64,000 nucleotides of DNA from Agrypnia vestita (GCA_016648135.1 JADDOH010000498.1:186001-250000); one strand, 5' to 3'; positions 43,956 to 55,311 are shown, numbered from the stretch's first letter. Program-made: numbers and translations. The notes: generated from the sequence alone by a model not told the origin.

Positions 43956-45074
43956 AATTATTATTGTTTGTTTTTTTTTCCTGAAAATTGTATTTTTCTT
44001 TGATTTTGAAAAAACGCCATTTTGTGACGTTGTGTATTTTACGAATGTATATTTTGATGAATTTATTTGTACGTTAGTTTACATTTTTTGTTTTTTATCG
44101 TGTCGTATACCTTCTTAACGACTTGTTTAAGAAAAAACGAATTTGAATAAAATTCCCTACAAATGAGATAATTTTTAGACTATGGGCAGTACTACAACGA
44201 TTGGGACGCCCTCCTTTATTCTCCAGATAAGTTGGACGGACTGTAGTCCTACTTACCCGTGCGTAGAGGGGGGAGGGGGGTATAAAAAAATTGGACAAAC
44301 AGGGTTTCTGGCAATATTCATTTCGTTAATCTATAAGCTATTCTGAACTTGGATCAATTGCCAGAATGCGGTCCTCATATTATGCATACTCAAGTCCGCC
44401 CAGCTCCGGGCTATATATTTTATTCCGTAGATCTACAAGATAACACGAAAAATCAATAAAAAACCTAATCTCTCAAAAATGATTCGATACCCTTTCATTC
44501 AATACTCTTAATATCTAAATACAAGAAATTCTCATTTAGCGCTCATGGCGTGTACCCACAATTTATATCCTTCTGGTCCACGACTTTTAGATTGCAGAAC
44601 CATTATATTCAGTAACATTGAATTTAGACAAATAATAGTTCAGGGTCTCTTTGTTTCGCTACACCTTTCGCTCTCCACGATACGGGTGGATGTACACACG
44701 CATATATAGCAACCGTCCAAGTATCGAATATTTCCATAATTCCTTATAATGGCCCATATTATTTGATTGCTCGTAAAATATAGTAAACTGCCCCCTGAAT
44801 TGTTTGTTTGGTCGATATCTGCAGACGGACGAGCACGCGATGGTGATGCAGGTGTATTAGCGCTCGCTGTGCACCCACACAGCGCGCCCTCCGCGTCCGT
44901 CATTCTACACGAAGGTCGTTTAGCGAATCAACCCCGCTCACCAGTCTTTCATTCCTCCTTCCGTGTTCTGCTTCACTGATATCCTGCGCCGTATCCCCAG
45001 TCACTGACTGGAGCTATCCGCTTTGCTCCGGTCTTCTCCCGCCTCCATACTCTTCCTCGGGCAGCCTTAACTTA

Positions 45075-45316
45075 CTGATTAGTGCCACTTGAGCATGCGC
45101 AGTATTGACCTTCTTTAGCCCTTGCTTATTAGTGCCATGTGTGTACGCACATTGCTAAAAATAAGCGTGCTCATTAGTCAAAAATCAACCGCCGGCTAAT
45201 TTATGAGCGTGCTAATGTCATTCACCGCGAGAAGTGGTATCTTTTGAGCATGTGTGAACAGGCTTGCTTATCATGAGCGTGCTTATGTCATTCGCGGGCT
45301 TCGCGGCTAGTATTAA
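45075..45316 (+). mobile_element. Helitron-like 3' end with GCGTGCT motifs
   Basis: Repeated GAGCGTGCT/AAGCGTGCTC/GAGCATG motifs lead to CATTCGCGGGCTTCGCGGCTAGTATT. The CGCG hairpin plus CTAGT is Helitron-like. More GAGCATGC/TAAGCATG units occur at 45,660-45,810, perhaps a second, truncated copy. Confidence 0.5.
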
Positions 45317-45829
45317 CAATGCGATCTTCTCAGTCCGCGACGGATGAAACAAATATGGCGCGTTGGGGAGACGATAAAACATTGCTTTTCGTGACTTATT
45401 ATAGAAATCACGAATGTCTGCGAAATACTCGGTCACCGCTATGTAAAAATAATATAGCGAGAAATAATGTTTATGAAACTTTATTAAAGACATGAATGAT
45501 TCAAATCTTACAATAAAAATTATAAAAACTAAAATCAAAAATATTTTGATTCATTGATTAAACCCAGGAACTGTTTTGATTATTGGTTCACTTGAATTTT
45601 CTATTTCAGTTTGCAAAGTTTCAATTTTGAACTATATATAGTTCCTCTCCATTCTATGACAAGAGCATGCCACTAATAAGCATGTGTGTTTGATTGTTAG
45701 CTTTGAGCATGCTTAAAATAAGCATGCTAATAATGAGCAAGTGTGTACGCTAAGTGTGTAAGTTAGGGCATGCTAGTTTTGAGCATGCCAGTAATAAGCA
45801 TGTATATCTGTACCTTTATTTCTACACAT

Positions 45830-47470
45830 TTAGCCACCGTAAATAACATTTAAAATTATGTCCGAAGTTGTACAAGCCCAATTTGGCTGCTTGCAACTTG
45901 CGGGAGTTCTCCGTCTATTTCATGTAGGCAGTCTCCGATACTCTGAGTCGTAGTTAGCTTAGCTACTGTTGTATATGCTTTGTTGAAATTGTTTGATTAA
46001 AGGCCCCAGAAAAATGTGTCCGCTCGAACCAGACTCCGATGTGTGATGGTGATGTAAACCTTTGCCATACAGCTGGTACGCCGAACCGATTTTAAAGTCG
46101 TAATACATGTCGAGAAAACATACTCTTATACCGAGTATTCTTTGGTAACAAATCGACCGCTATTATGTTCCTGTAATCATTTTCTAAATAAAACTCTTAG
46201 TTTGACGCATTATTTTGAAGTTTGAATATGATAATTTCGCTTTCGAATGTTTGGGCAATACTTTGGAGGCCCGACAAGAATGAACTCCACGCGATGCAGA
46301 GCTGTTTCTAGAGGACGCTACGGGACTAATTGCGATCAAATTAAGTTTGGCCCCCTCTGGTGGCGTGCCGATGGCGAGCTGCGCGCCGATATCGAATACG
46401 GATAAATTAGAATGTCACCCGATATCTGAGGCCGGCATTATTTATCTGTTTAATGTGCTACAGGTCTACCGCAGACGGAAGAACCTTTCGCCCGAATTTG
46501 CAAACCAAACTGTCCGCGCCGAGTTTTAGTGATCACGAAAAGTGAACGTCAAATGTCACTACATCGACCGCTGATGTTTGGTTCGTCAGTTGGGTAAAGG
46601 TGAATCTCCCTGGCAACAGTTAAAGCTGATTGCTCGCCTGGCTCACAGTTTTGAAGCGAAAATGGAACAAATATTTATTACATTAAAAATTGTGTAGTTA
46701 TAAATAAATTGAAATGGAATAAATGTTTTTAATTTTATGTCTACTTATAATTCTTTGGTGTATTTGAAAAACAAACAATTTTTGCGGAGACCGGATCTAA
46801 TAGTACATAATTCCAAAACTATTTAACAAACTACCTGTGTTAAGGTATCACCTGTGTGTATCTGTTTATAGTATTTATCATTAATTCGCCCGAGGGTGAC
46901 ATCTGTGTACACTCGGGGAAGAAAGGTAGCATTTGTTTTAAAACGTGAAATTAGACACAAGCCTTACCTCCCCTTCAAGTGTCCCTATTCACTTTAACAA
47001 CTAACTTCATGGTGTCGCATTTCCGCTACATGCTGCGTGCGCAACTTCCGTTACAATTAAAATTATCCTGAATGCGCCAAAACAAGTATTATTTATAAAA
47101 TGGTAGATGCGTATTTCTATAATCTGAAGCTACTTGTAGGTACTGGTCCATTCCTCAGCAACTCCTGCCAGTCGCAACTCTATCACATCTATAATTAGTT
47201 CTAACTATCTAGGTACAACGCTTTAACTCCTCGACGTCGTTATCTACGAGTGCTATGCACATTTACGATTCTCTGAGAAAGATTTAGAATTCCAGCTTAG
47301 CGGAATACGAATTACGGCTATTTCTACAAAATGTATGGATTCTTCAGAATACGTAACTATTCATTTCATTTTGTGGTTGACAATAATAAACAAATACATA
47401 CTCGTTTGCTGAAAATGCTTTCTGAAAATCTATTAAAAACTATTATTATATTGCATTTTAAAAATTTTGT
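45830..47470. other. No recognised feature
   Basis: AT-rich with a GC patch at 46,280-46,510 (GGCCCCCTCTGGTGGCGTGC) and a 60-codon frame from 46,347 of unknown nature. The AGGGGGCG-like motif recurs at 49,718, possibly an unidentified repeat. Confidence 0.35.
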
Positions 47471-47474
47471 TACC

Positions 47475-47760
47475 TTAAAAAGAAATGCCTTCGAATCGTG
47501 ATATATCATATCTCCACTCCATACGACGACGTGTGCAGTGGAGACAACGACCCTTACAAAGAAAAGTGTAGAAAAGCTCAAATGCACGCGACGATCCATC
47601 TACGCCACACGATGGACTCCTAGTCGAGTCCATCGTGTGGCGTAGAGTTCTGAAGTCGAGACCTTGTGAGGATAAAAGAGGCGTTGGAAACCTCAAAGAG
47701 ATGGGCCGATAGATGATAAATTGCGAGATTAAGGCTGAAAAAGAAGAAGAAGAAAATTTT
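47475..47760 (+). pseudogene. RTE-type LINE 3' end
   Basis: W-R-V-L-K-S-R-P, R-G-V-G-N-L-K-E-M-G-R followed by an AAGAAGAAGAAG tail, matching the end of 26,625-26,925. A direct/inverted pair ACGCCACACGATGGACTC / GAGTCCATCGTGTGGCGT (47,603-47,645) forms a perfect hairpin. Confidence 0.55.
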
Positions 47761-47929
47761 AAAAATTGGGCAGAGGACAGAAAAATATTTTAACGTCAGT
47801 CTCCAAAAAATTGAAATGATTTCTATTACTCTTCAGCGCGCTTATCGTACTGTCATATTGTATTGTGCTTAAAGTCCTCGCTTTGGTGAAGTAAGCCATA
47901 CTTATTGAAATTCCCAAAAGCTGGGGCGA

Positions 47930-48240
47930 GCCAGGTTTTACAATTCCGGCGTCACCCGAGGCATTTGAGGAAAATTCCAAATTTGTATCGGCCAATGGGC
48001 GGCGCCCCCCACCCCCGGGCGGAGGGCGTGCCCGGGAAAATCGACGCTTCCCGCCGATTGGTTCGGGCTGACCAATGGCGAGCGAGCGCGCGGCGGTCGT
48101 CATCCCTCCGAATGAAAATGGATATTTTTTGTCGCGTTTCGTTCCGATCATTTTTCTTGAGCGCTTTCTTCCCCAAAAGTTGCATGCGCACTTTGTCGGG
48201 ATTTATCTATACTACCCTCCGTGCGACACGTCACGTCGCT
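47930..48240. promoter_or_regulatory. CpG-rich island with three CCAAT boxes
   Basis: CGGCCAATGGGCGG, CCGATTGGTTCGGG (reverse CCAAT) and TGACCAATGGCGAGC lie within ~90 bases, amid GCGCCCCCCACCCCCGGGCG. The layout resembles a CCAAT/NF-Y promoter. Overlapping open frames exist on both strands without family resemblance. Alternatively it is the 5' region of the retroelement at 48.25 kb. Confidence 0.4.
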
Positions 48241-48249
48241 TAATATGGC

Positions 48250-49150
48250 GTCGTTATTTTTCAATGAGTTATTTGTAAAATATTACAGCAAACTCGATTC
48301 ACAGATTGTTTATTTTCTGTACTATTCGCCAGTCTACTTGACTCGGATCAATGTGCCTATTGTATTTATTATATTAGATGTGTATTTACTAACCAAGTAT
48401 AATAAACTAAATCATAGAATCCTCGCGAAAAAATTACGACTAATCAATACTAAAAAAATTCTTTATAATAACGTTCCCACCAATAATATCATTCTAAATA
48501 ATCAAAACCACGGCTGGCGTCGAATTTTATTTATTAGTAATCTGTCATCAATGAGCGTTCTAAATTTCCACCTGAAGTTAAAGCCGCTTTTTATACAAAT
48601 AATAACTCAGGTAGACTTTTGATAAATTCTAAAGATAAAAAACATAAACTTATCTACTTAGGGATATATAAACTCAGGTGTAACGATTGTCCTGCATTTT
48701 ACATAGGAAAAACAGCTAGGAATATAAATACAAGAGTCATTGAACACAAAAGATGCCTAAATAGTGGGGGTTATTCAGATTCGCAATTCATTTAATAGAA
48801 ATAAATCACGCATTAGACCAATCTTTGAGTGAGATGTACTAAATGACATGTACACGTCTCGATAATTTAGAAGCCTTAGAAATAAAAAAAATCATTAAAA
48901 ATACTTAATCAACAACTAGACTTATAGCGTAGCCCAATTCTAGATATATTGCCATTCCAATTAACTACACCCATACCCTCTCTCTCTTCTCACCCAACCC
49001 CCACCACAGTTGACGTTCTGTCTCTTTCTTCCCTTAATGCTTTCTTGATTGTTTGTAATTCTGTTTTTATTTAGTTAATACTGAACCCTGATGAAGGCTC
49101 AGCTGTGAGTCGAAACTAGTTGGTTTAAACTCAACAAAGTGGTGTTAAAC
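48250..49150 (+). pseudogene. Penelope-like element with GIY-YIG endonuclease remnant
   Basis: 48,641-48,795 reads H-K-L-I-Y-L-G-I-Y-K-L-R-C-N-D-C-P-A-F-Y-I-G-K-T-A-R-N, then T-R-V-I-E-H-K. The G-I-Y (48,661-48,669) and Y-I-G (48,700-48,708) motifs, the C-x-x-C between them and R...E-H are diagnostic of the Penelope endonuclease domain. The downstream frame keeps H-L-I-E-I-N-H-A and L-D-N-L-E-A-L-E-I-K-K. The upstream 133-codon frame (48,221-48,619) is the linker region, frame-shifted. RT motifs are not visible, so the copy is 5'-truncated. A hammerhead follows at 49,083. Confidence 0.75.
49083..49126 (+). ncRNA. Hammerhead ribozyme of the Penelope-like element
   Basis: Stem I is GAACC (49,083-49,087) with GGTTT (49,122-49,126). 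CTGATGA is at 49,088-49,094. Stem II is GGCTCA (49,096-49,101) with TGAGTC (49,106-49,111), all six positions paired (one G-U), loop GCTG. GAAA is at 49,112-49,115, then CTAGTT. AACTAGTT is a perfect palindrome across the stem III position, as in minimal dimeric hammerheads of Penelope elements. All core nucleotides are intact. Confidence 0.75.
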
Positions 49151-49174
49151 AAAGAGTTATTTTATTTAAAGATA

Positions 49175-49435
49175 TGTGAGGTATAAAAGCAAACGCAGCA
49201 ATATCAAAAAAAAAAAAATTGTTTTGAATGCATTCACCGAGGATTACTAATTCAAAATGTACTGAATTCTCGATGTTATGTATCTATCTCTTCCAAACTC
49301 AAGTTTCCTATATAGTTTATAGACTATGATTCCTATAAAATCTCTAATTCAGTGCGCTATAAATTAGTAATCCTCGATGATTGCATTATTTTTTTTTTTT
49401 TGAAATTGCTGACTTTGCTTTTATACCCCACATAT
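49175..49435. mobile_element. MITE family S
   Basis: GGTATAAAAGCAAACGCAGC at the left and GACTTTGCTTTTATACCCCA at the right are inverted ends. The inner arms GAATGCATTCACCGAGGATT / AATCCTCGATGATTGCATT and AATTCAAAATGTACTGAATT also pair. Confidence 0.7.
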
Positions 49436-49895
49436 TATAATAAACTTTTACGCCTAAAAATACTTCTCTCTAAAAGAGAGTGTTTGGTGTCTGTAATGAA
49501 ATTATGTTGAAATGAGTGAATGCGCTAACCACAAAATGGTCGTATAATAAAACGACGTGGAGAAGTGCGATGGATCTCGATTACAAGGCGAGATAGAAGC
49601 TTGGACGCATGTGCGCGAGTGGCGCGCGTGATGCAGCAAAACGCTAATACAATTAAAATCTGCTTTCGTTTTTATTTAGTTATTTTACTCTCGATGGTCG
49701 ATACCACCGCGGCTCGCCAGGGGGCGTCAACTTTTCCGGGCACACTATTCAGCGGACCGCGTGGGGAATTAAATACTCATTTACACGAGTCGCGTTCAGC
49801 CTTATGAGGGCATTCTGTGCTAAAACTTTGTGTACTCGAAATGAAGAGGAACAATATTGTAGTAACGATTCTGGTCCTACGCTAGATATATTATG

Positions 49896-50396
49896 CAGGG
49901 TGTACCAGAGCTAGCAGCAGAAACTTGGCCGGTAGACGCCTGCCTATGTTACGAGTCTAAAACGTTCAAGCAACCATGACCTAATATCAATATGCAATAT
50001 CAAATTTGCATTTTTTTCAATATTTCTGTATTATTTTTTGCAATAAGTTGAACTGTCATTACGATTATCGATTATGAAAAATTCATTCGCTTTAATGTCG
50101 AATAATATGATAAAAACGTTGCAGAAATTGAAAAAAAATTTTTTTACAAGGATTTTATCATTTTATTTGAGTTGTACTAAAGCAAATGAATTTGTCATAA
50201 ACGATATAAGTTACCATAATGATAGTTCAACTTTTTGCAAAAAATAAGTCAGAAATATTGAGAAAAAATGCAAACTTTGATATTGCATCGATTCTTGGTC
50301 ATAGTTGCTTGAACATTTAGATAACATAGGCTATTTAGATAACATAACATAGCTGCCGGCCAAGTTTCTGCTGCTGGCTCTGGTACACCCTGTATT
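49896..50396. mobile_element. Fold-back element, family F
   Basis: CAGGGTGTACCAGAGCTAGC at the left and GGCTCTGGTACACCCTG at the right terminate arms of ~230 bases (CAGCAGAAACTTGGCCGG.., TTTGCATTTTTTTCAATATT, GATTATGAAAAATTCATTCG) around CAGAAATTGAAAAAAAATTT. A short ATTTAGATAACATA duplication lies in the right arm. Confidence 0.75.
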
Positions 50397-50399
50397 TTA

Positions 50400-51020
50400 T
50401 TTTTTTATTATTGGTGATACGTAGCTTAAAAATTAAGAACGATAATTTACTTATGCATCGCTGTTACGATACATGTATCTCATACGAGCAAGACCTTTTT
50501 GTCGTTTCTTTTCATGTCTTGTTCCCCTCTTTCTCGTTTCTCTTCACCGCGTAGCCTCTTGTGTAATCATTTCACCTATAGGCATGCGTGTGTACCAACT
50601 TTAATAATAATATTTCCTCGAATAAGAGGTATTATCTCTAAATAAGGAAAATTAAATGTTATTGACTAGGTCAGCTAATAAGGTAAAGCTAATAGGTAGC
50701 GGAAAGTATTAGGTATTAGGCCCTAATTTAAGGTGGACTCACAATATCTATCTATCCACGGAGAGGCAACAAGCACAGAGCGACCGGTTCGGGTTTGCTG
50801 GCCCCTGGTTCAAGCCCCATATATATATTTATTAGACACTAACAGGATAATGGGAACATGATACTCTAATAATAAAATATTATAAATGAAGACCATGCCC
50901 ATTATCCCAATTAAAAGTGTCTTCCGCAAGCTTTAACAACATGAATATGTGTAATATATACTTAGCGTATGAATGTGGTGTGAACATATAAGAAGATGGA
51001 AATAAATAATTTATATAATG
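50400..51020. other. No recognised feature
   Basis: AT-rich. GGTTCGGGTTTGCTGGCCCC and CTGGTTCAAGCCCCATATAT near 50,784-50,824 faintly resemble a tRNA B-box (a possible SINE head), but no A-box is paired with it. Confidence 0.35.
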
Positions 51021-51023
51021 GAT

Positions 51024-51345
51024 CTATAGGTTCAGGTCATCGTTTAGAAAATGGATGTTGTGTATGAGTGAATTTTTGAACGATGTTAAGGTATCTGCAA
51101 GAATATCAGCATCGATGTTAGGATCAGTACAATACATATTATATGTGCGACACAACCTTGTGATGGGAGAAAAGTAGTGCTGGCTTATTCTAAAGAACTC
51201 TGGGTTTCTTATACGGGGTTTAACATGCAAATTTATGTCAGATAGAGAAAGAGAATCAATAGCTCCACCGAGAATCTTGTGTAGCACAATGAGATCGGAT
51301 ATTTTCCGTCGGGACGCGAGTTTTTATTATGTAATTTGTTTTTTT
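51024..51345 (-). pseudogene. Jockey-like LINE C-terminus
   Basis: The minus strand reads S-R-R-K-I-S-D-L-I-V-L-H-K-I-L-G-G-A-I-D, I-N-L-H-V-K-P-R-I-R, S-P-I-T-R-L-C-R-T-Y-N, and ends D-I-L-A-D-T-L-T-S-F-K-N-S-L. This is the R-R-x-x-x-D-L-x-x-L-x-K-x-L-x-G ... S-P-I-x-R...Y-N ... F-K-x-x-L terminus of Jockey-type ORF2. It is intact over ~100 codons to its own stop. Confidence 0.75.
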
Positions 51346-51584
51346 AGCTCTGAATTCTAACGAAATTACGAACGTTACACGAAGTTACGGGAACAGACAT
51401 ACAACAGACGGACAGGCAACTTAATTATTTATTTATTTATTTATTTAATCATGGAAGACCAACAGCACAACAAATTATTATTCTGTTATTATAATTATTA
51501 TGTTATTAAATAATTATTATTCAGAAGCATAGAAAACATTAATATCATATAGATGGCCAATTACAGGTCTCCACATTTAGAATT

Positions 51585-52035
51585 ATGTTTGATATACATA
51601 TATTTGAGAATTCTTTAATATGAACAGTTTTTTAACCAGAATACTTTGAGTATGCCCAAATTTTTCATAACAGAACTGGATTGTTGTCACAAGGACATCA
51701 ATAATGAATATATACACAGATATCGCTAGATGTCTCATTTGGCGACATCTGTGGTCATTCAAGGGGAAGAAAAAAGCTTTGTGGGTTGCAAGATCCTTGC
51801 AACTCACATGTGAAACGTGGCGCATAATTGAAATATATGCAACTTCCAAAAATTAATAGACATGCTATTCTATCGTGGGTGGAAATGGCGAACGTTACAT
51901 ATGTGTAAAGTGATCACTTAAGCCAACCGTACGATAGTCCTATGTACACCCAAAAAGACTTCTATATCTACTCTACCTTAATAAAAAAATATACAGTTTC
52001 GTCTCTGTGAGACATCTATAATATACATTAATTGA
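51585..52035 (-). mobile_element. MITE family R
   Basis: Reverse-oriented copy of 53,215-53,630, sharing AGTTTCGTCTCTGTGAGACA, AAGTGATCACTTAAGCCAAC, TGGGTGGAAATGGCGAACGT and GACATCAATAATGAATATAT. Confidence 0.75.
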
Positions 52036-52251
52036 GTTTTTTAACCTGTCTGTTATGAGTAGTTAATAAACTGTAATATTATTTATAAATATTATAGTAT
52101 TTATCCTCTCTCTGCTCCGATACTACCTTCCCTTCCCCTTCTACTCGCGACACTTGACTGTGCCACACGCTGCAAGTGACCTAATCGGCTTAACATACTT
52201 ACGTTGATTAATCAACATTAGTTGTCGCACAGTTATATTAATGCCTGAGAT

Positions 52252-52400
52252 ATAGTAGCCGGCAAACATCTTGAAATTTTTCGTCGTAGTGGGGGGAAGT
52301 TTGCGCATGTACCATTCCACCAACGTGACCCAAATTTTGTCTTCTGCGCATTCCCCCACTACGCCAAAAAATTTCAAGAAGTTTGCCGGCAACTGTACCA
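52252..52400. mobile_element. MITE family T
   Basis: AGCCGGCAAACATCTTGAAA..TAGTGGGGGGAAGTTTGC at the left, GCATTCCCCCACTACGCC..TTCAAGAAGTTTGCCGGC at the right. A compact near-palindrome, opposite in orientation to 34,080-34,215. Confidence 0.7.
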
Positions 52401-52469
52401 CTCGGGCATTTCGTATTATTTCGTAATCTTGATCTGAGCCAGAATAATTTCTAATGTAATATATATAAT

Positions 52470-52800
52470 AGAGCAAGTAATGGGCTTCGATTACTCGGGT
52501 GTCGAGGTGTCCAGCAGTAACGGCCTCTACGAAGAAGTAAGAGAGCGAGCAAACAAAGCCGCAACTGTGCTGGATGCTTGAGAAATGCTATCTGGAGAAA
52601 CAACCACATGCTCAAGGAGAGCTGTGGTCGTTTCTCCAATAAGACCTGTGTCCACTCAATCATGACGTACGGTACATCTGGTACCGACTCCCGGGAAGAC
52701 AACATAAAAGATGGCGCATAGCTGGACATCAGTATCCCGAGAACAGGCTCCGAGCAATGACAGGACGCAGTCCTAGATGAAGCAGAAGAAGAATATTATC
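52470..52800 (+). pseudogene. LINE RT C-terminus
   Basis: D-Y-S-G-V-E-V-S-S-S-N-G-L-Y-E-E-V-R-E-R-A-N-K-A-A, then C-L-R-N-A-I-W-R-N-N-H-M, T-C-V-H-S-I-M-T-Y-G (frame changes between). This is the Y-L-G-V-E-I-S-S-x...W-R-N-K-x-M...C-V-R-P-x-L-T-Y region. It ends near GAAGCAGAAGAAGAATA. Confidence 0.75.
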
Positions 52801-53214
52801 CCGTTTAGTCGTGTCAGAAATATTGTAAGTACCGTGTATCTCCGAAAATAAGACATTGTCTTACTTTTATTTTTGGTCCAAAATATGTGTTACGGCTTAT
52901 TTTCGGGAGATGTTATGCGGTGGGATGAGCTACAAGATTGACCTCACAAATCCTCCACAATTCCTTTTTTGTTCATTTCACTCTTTTTATCTAAGGCTAA
53001 GGCAGTTACATTATAAAAATGAATTTAGTTAAATGTCAAAGTGAATGGACGTACTGAGTCGAAGTTTTTGACAGAAATCTCGAATATGTGTTCGTATGTA
53101 GCTATGGCTGTGGCGGTTGTGCTTGACAGTAGTGTATAATAACTAATAACCATAGATAAACTAATTAATAACCAGCGTTAACGCACCTACCCACCCCCGT
53201 CCTCCGTAATGACT

Positions 53215-53630
53215 TATATCAATTAATGTATATTATAGATGTCTCACAGAGACGAAACTGTATATACATTTTATTTTATTAAGGGAGAGAAGGTATAGAA
53301 GTCTTTATGGGTGTACATAGGACTTACGACCTATCGTACGGTTGGCTTAAGTGATCACTTTACACATATGTAACGTTCGCCATTTCCACCCACGATAGAA
53401 TACCATGTCTATTAATTTTTAGAAGTTGTATATATTTCAAATATACGCCACGTTTTAAATGTGAGTTGCTAGGATCCTCACCGCGGAAAGTACACATATA
53501 CAGTTTCGTCTCTGTGAAACATCTATAATATACATTAATTGATTATTGATGTCCCTGTGGCAACAATCCAGTTCTGTTCTGAAAAATTTGGACATACTCA
53601 AAATATTCTGATGACTTATATTGTAAAAAT
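53215..53630 (+). mobile_element. MITE family R, longest copy
   Basis: Starts ATTAATGTATATTATAGATG, CTCACAGAGACGAAACTG. Carries ACGTTCGCCATTTCCACCCA. A second inverted end ACAGTTTCGTCTCTGTGAAA..ATATACATTAATTGATT at ~53,500-53,545 is followed by GACATACTCAAAATATTCTG. The extra inverted end suggests an internal duplication or nested copy. Confidence 0.65.
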
Positions 53631-53930
53631 ATTGAAATTCATGGATTATTTTCGGAGAAACACGATAGGCAGTAAATAAAGTTTATAATGCTTTCTCAAG
53701 TTTCACTGTGATAAATTCTTGTTTGAAATTGTGGTATTTTCTGTCTCGTGTTAATATATTTAAGAGTTTTTATTAGAATACTCCGTTCATTTGAAGATGC
53801 GACTCAAGTCCGCCGAAATGGTTGTCGCCGTTGTAATATGAATATATTTTACAGACCAGAATAAATATATATATTTAAGAAAACACATTATTATGAAGTT
53901 GCAATTTCTGTAAATTAAAAAAAATATATA

Positions 53931-54046
53931 TTAATCAATTAGAAAAGACATTCAGAAAAATCAAATAAACGAAAAAATATTTTAGCTGCTACCGGGATTC
54001 GAACCAACGAACCTCCACTCTATCCGGGAATGGCGCGTTATCCAAT
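53931..54046 (-). mobile_element. tRNA-derived SINE, family A
   Basis: On the minus strand: GAGAAATTGGATAACGCGCC, TTCGTTGGTTCGAATCCCGG, TAGCAGCTAAAATATTTTTT, CGTTTATTTGATTTTT, CTAATTGATTAAT. Confidence 0.7.
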
Positions 54047-54211
54047 TTCTCCTAGTACGTTAGCGTAAAATTTTCGACCTTATATTATGTAGTCCTTTTT
54101 TAATCGATTTTTTTTATAGATATGCGAACACGGATATACGTGTCATATCAATATTGTTACTATTTTCAAACTAAACTAAACGCTTGTGCTTTAAAATAGG
54201 ACTAACTTGCT

Positions 54212-54292
54212 GGTATGGAGTGAGGTTCGAACCTGCAACCTTTGGATCACGAAGCGAGAGTCCTAACCACAACCACAACAAGCTATTCTATT
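54212..54292 (-). mobile_element. tRNA-like SINE head
   Basis: On the minus strand: TGTGGTTAGGACTCTCGCTT then GGTTGCAGGTTCGAACCTCA, an A-box and B-box at tRNA spacing, with no tail of family A. The acceptor stem does not close, so it is unlikely to be a functional tRNA gene. Confidence 0.5.
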
Positions 54293-54304
54293 TTATTTAT
54301 ACAT

Positions 54305-54715
54305 ATTTTATAGACTAAGACGCCTGTGTGGAAAATCTTTGGTCGATAGAGTGAGGAATGAACAAATTAGAAGTGAATGCAATGCTGGCGTAGTGTGGTA
54401 GATAAAATAAAGAAAGGAGTGCTGAGATGGTTTGGTCACGTGTACGAGGAAAGGATGGTTAAGAAAATATACGAGGCGAGTGTTGAAGGCAACAGGAATA
54501 GAGGGCGTCCGCGAAAGATCTGGCACGATCAGGTACTACAAGTATTTGAGGATGGCCCTGTTAAAAGCCGCAACACCCGTAGAACGTGTATGAGAAGATG
54601 AATGAATGTGGCCGAAGTAAAAGTGGTGTGCCAGGATAGAAGAGTGTGGCGTTCAATCCTCTCTGCCTACCCCTGCGGGAAACGGCGTGTTGGCTAGTTA
54701 GTTAGTTAGTTATTT
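54305..54715 (+). pseudogene. Insect RT/endonuclease LINE 3' end
   Basis: L-R-R-L-C-G-K-S-L, V-R-N-E-Q-I-R-S-E, K-G-V-L-R-W-F-G-H-V-Y-E-E-R, K-I-Y-E-A-S-V-E-G-N-R-N-R-G-R-P-R-K, W-H-D-Q-V-L-Q, C-M-R-R, then W-R-S-I-L-S-A-Y-P. It is nearly the same as 25,940-26,235 and ends in a (TTAG) x4 run. Confidence 0.8.
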
Positions 54716-54776
54716 TATACATTATTAACACACATGTTATTCCATTTTTTAAGCAATCCACTTTTTACGCTAATGT

Positions 54777-54895
54777 ACTGCCGTGGCGAAATTGGATAAC
54801 GCGCCATTCCCGGACAGAGTGGAGGTCCGTCGGTTCGAATCCCGATTTTTTGTTCAATTTGATTTTTGTGTGTCGTTAATAAAATAAGTTTTATA
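54777..54895 (+). mobile_element. tRNA-derived SINE, family A
   Basis: CTGCCGTGGCGAAATTGGAT (A-box), GTCCGTCGGTTCGAATCCCG (B-box), then a shortened tail TTTTTTGTTCAATTTGATTT. It diverges from the minus-strand copy at 53,931. Confidence 0.7.
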
Positions 54896-54929
54896 ATAAA
54901 TACGGTCCGATTGAGGGTCCCTGGCGTCA

Positions 54930-55140
54930 CGGTTGCCCACCACCCGTTACCCCATTTTCCATATTTCCCTCACTCATCGGCCGGCTCCCGCGCGGTGCGT
55001 GTCTCCGGCTCCGTTTCGCCGCCAGTACTCACCTCGCTTTCACGGTCAGCGCCGGTCGCAACCGACAAACAGAGTAATTGCAGCAGCCGAAAGTGCGCGT
55101 CTCAGTTTCATTCGTACTTAGTAAACAATCATCTTGTGAA
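54930..55140. promoter_or_regulatory. GC-rich patch with arthropod initiator-like motif
   Basis: CGGCTCCCGCGCGGTGCGTG, CACGGTCAGCGCCGGTCGCA and GTGCGCGTCTCAGTTTCATT. TCAGTT matches the insect initiator consensus. It could be a retroelement 5' end or a cryptic promoter. No open frame of note. Confidence 0.3.
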
Positions 55141-55311
55141 GTGGACTTTTAATAATCGATACAAGTACAATTATTTTTAGTGAATTTTTTTTGTGGTACA
55201 CCCCGAATATTGTTATTCTTTTTTACATTGAGTTACGATTTACTTTGAATTAATAACACAACGTCGAATTATTAACTGCGTAATATAATAAAAGTTATAT
55301 ATTAATTGTGG

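Noticed and set aside
45218..45538. 106-codon minus-strand gene
   Set aside because: It overlaps the Helitron-like end and low-complexity AT DNA. Residue composition looks random.
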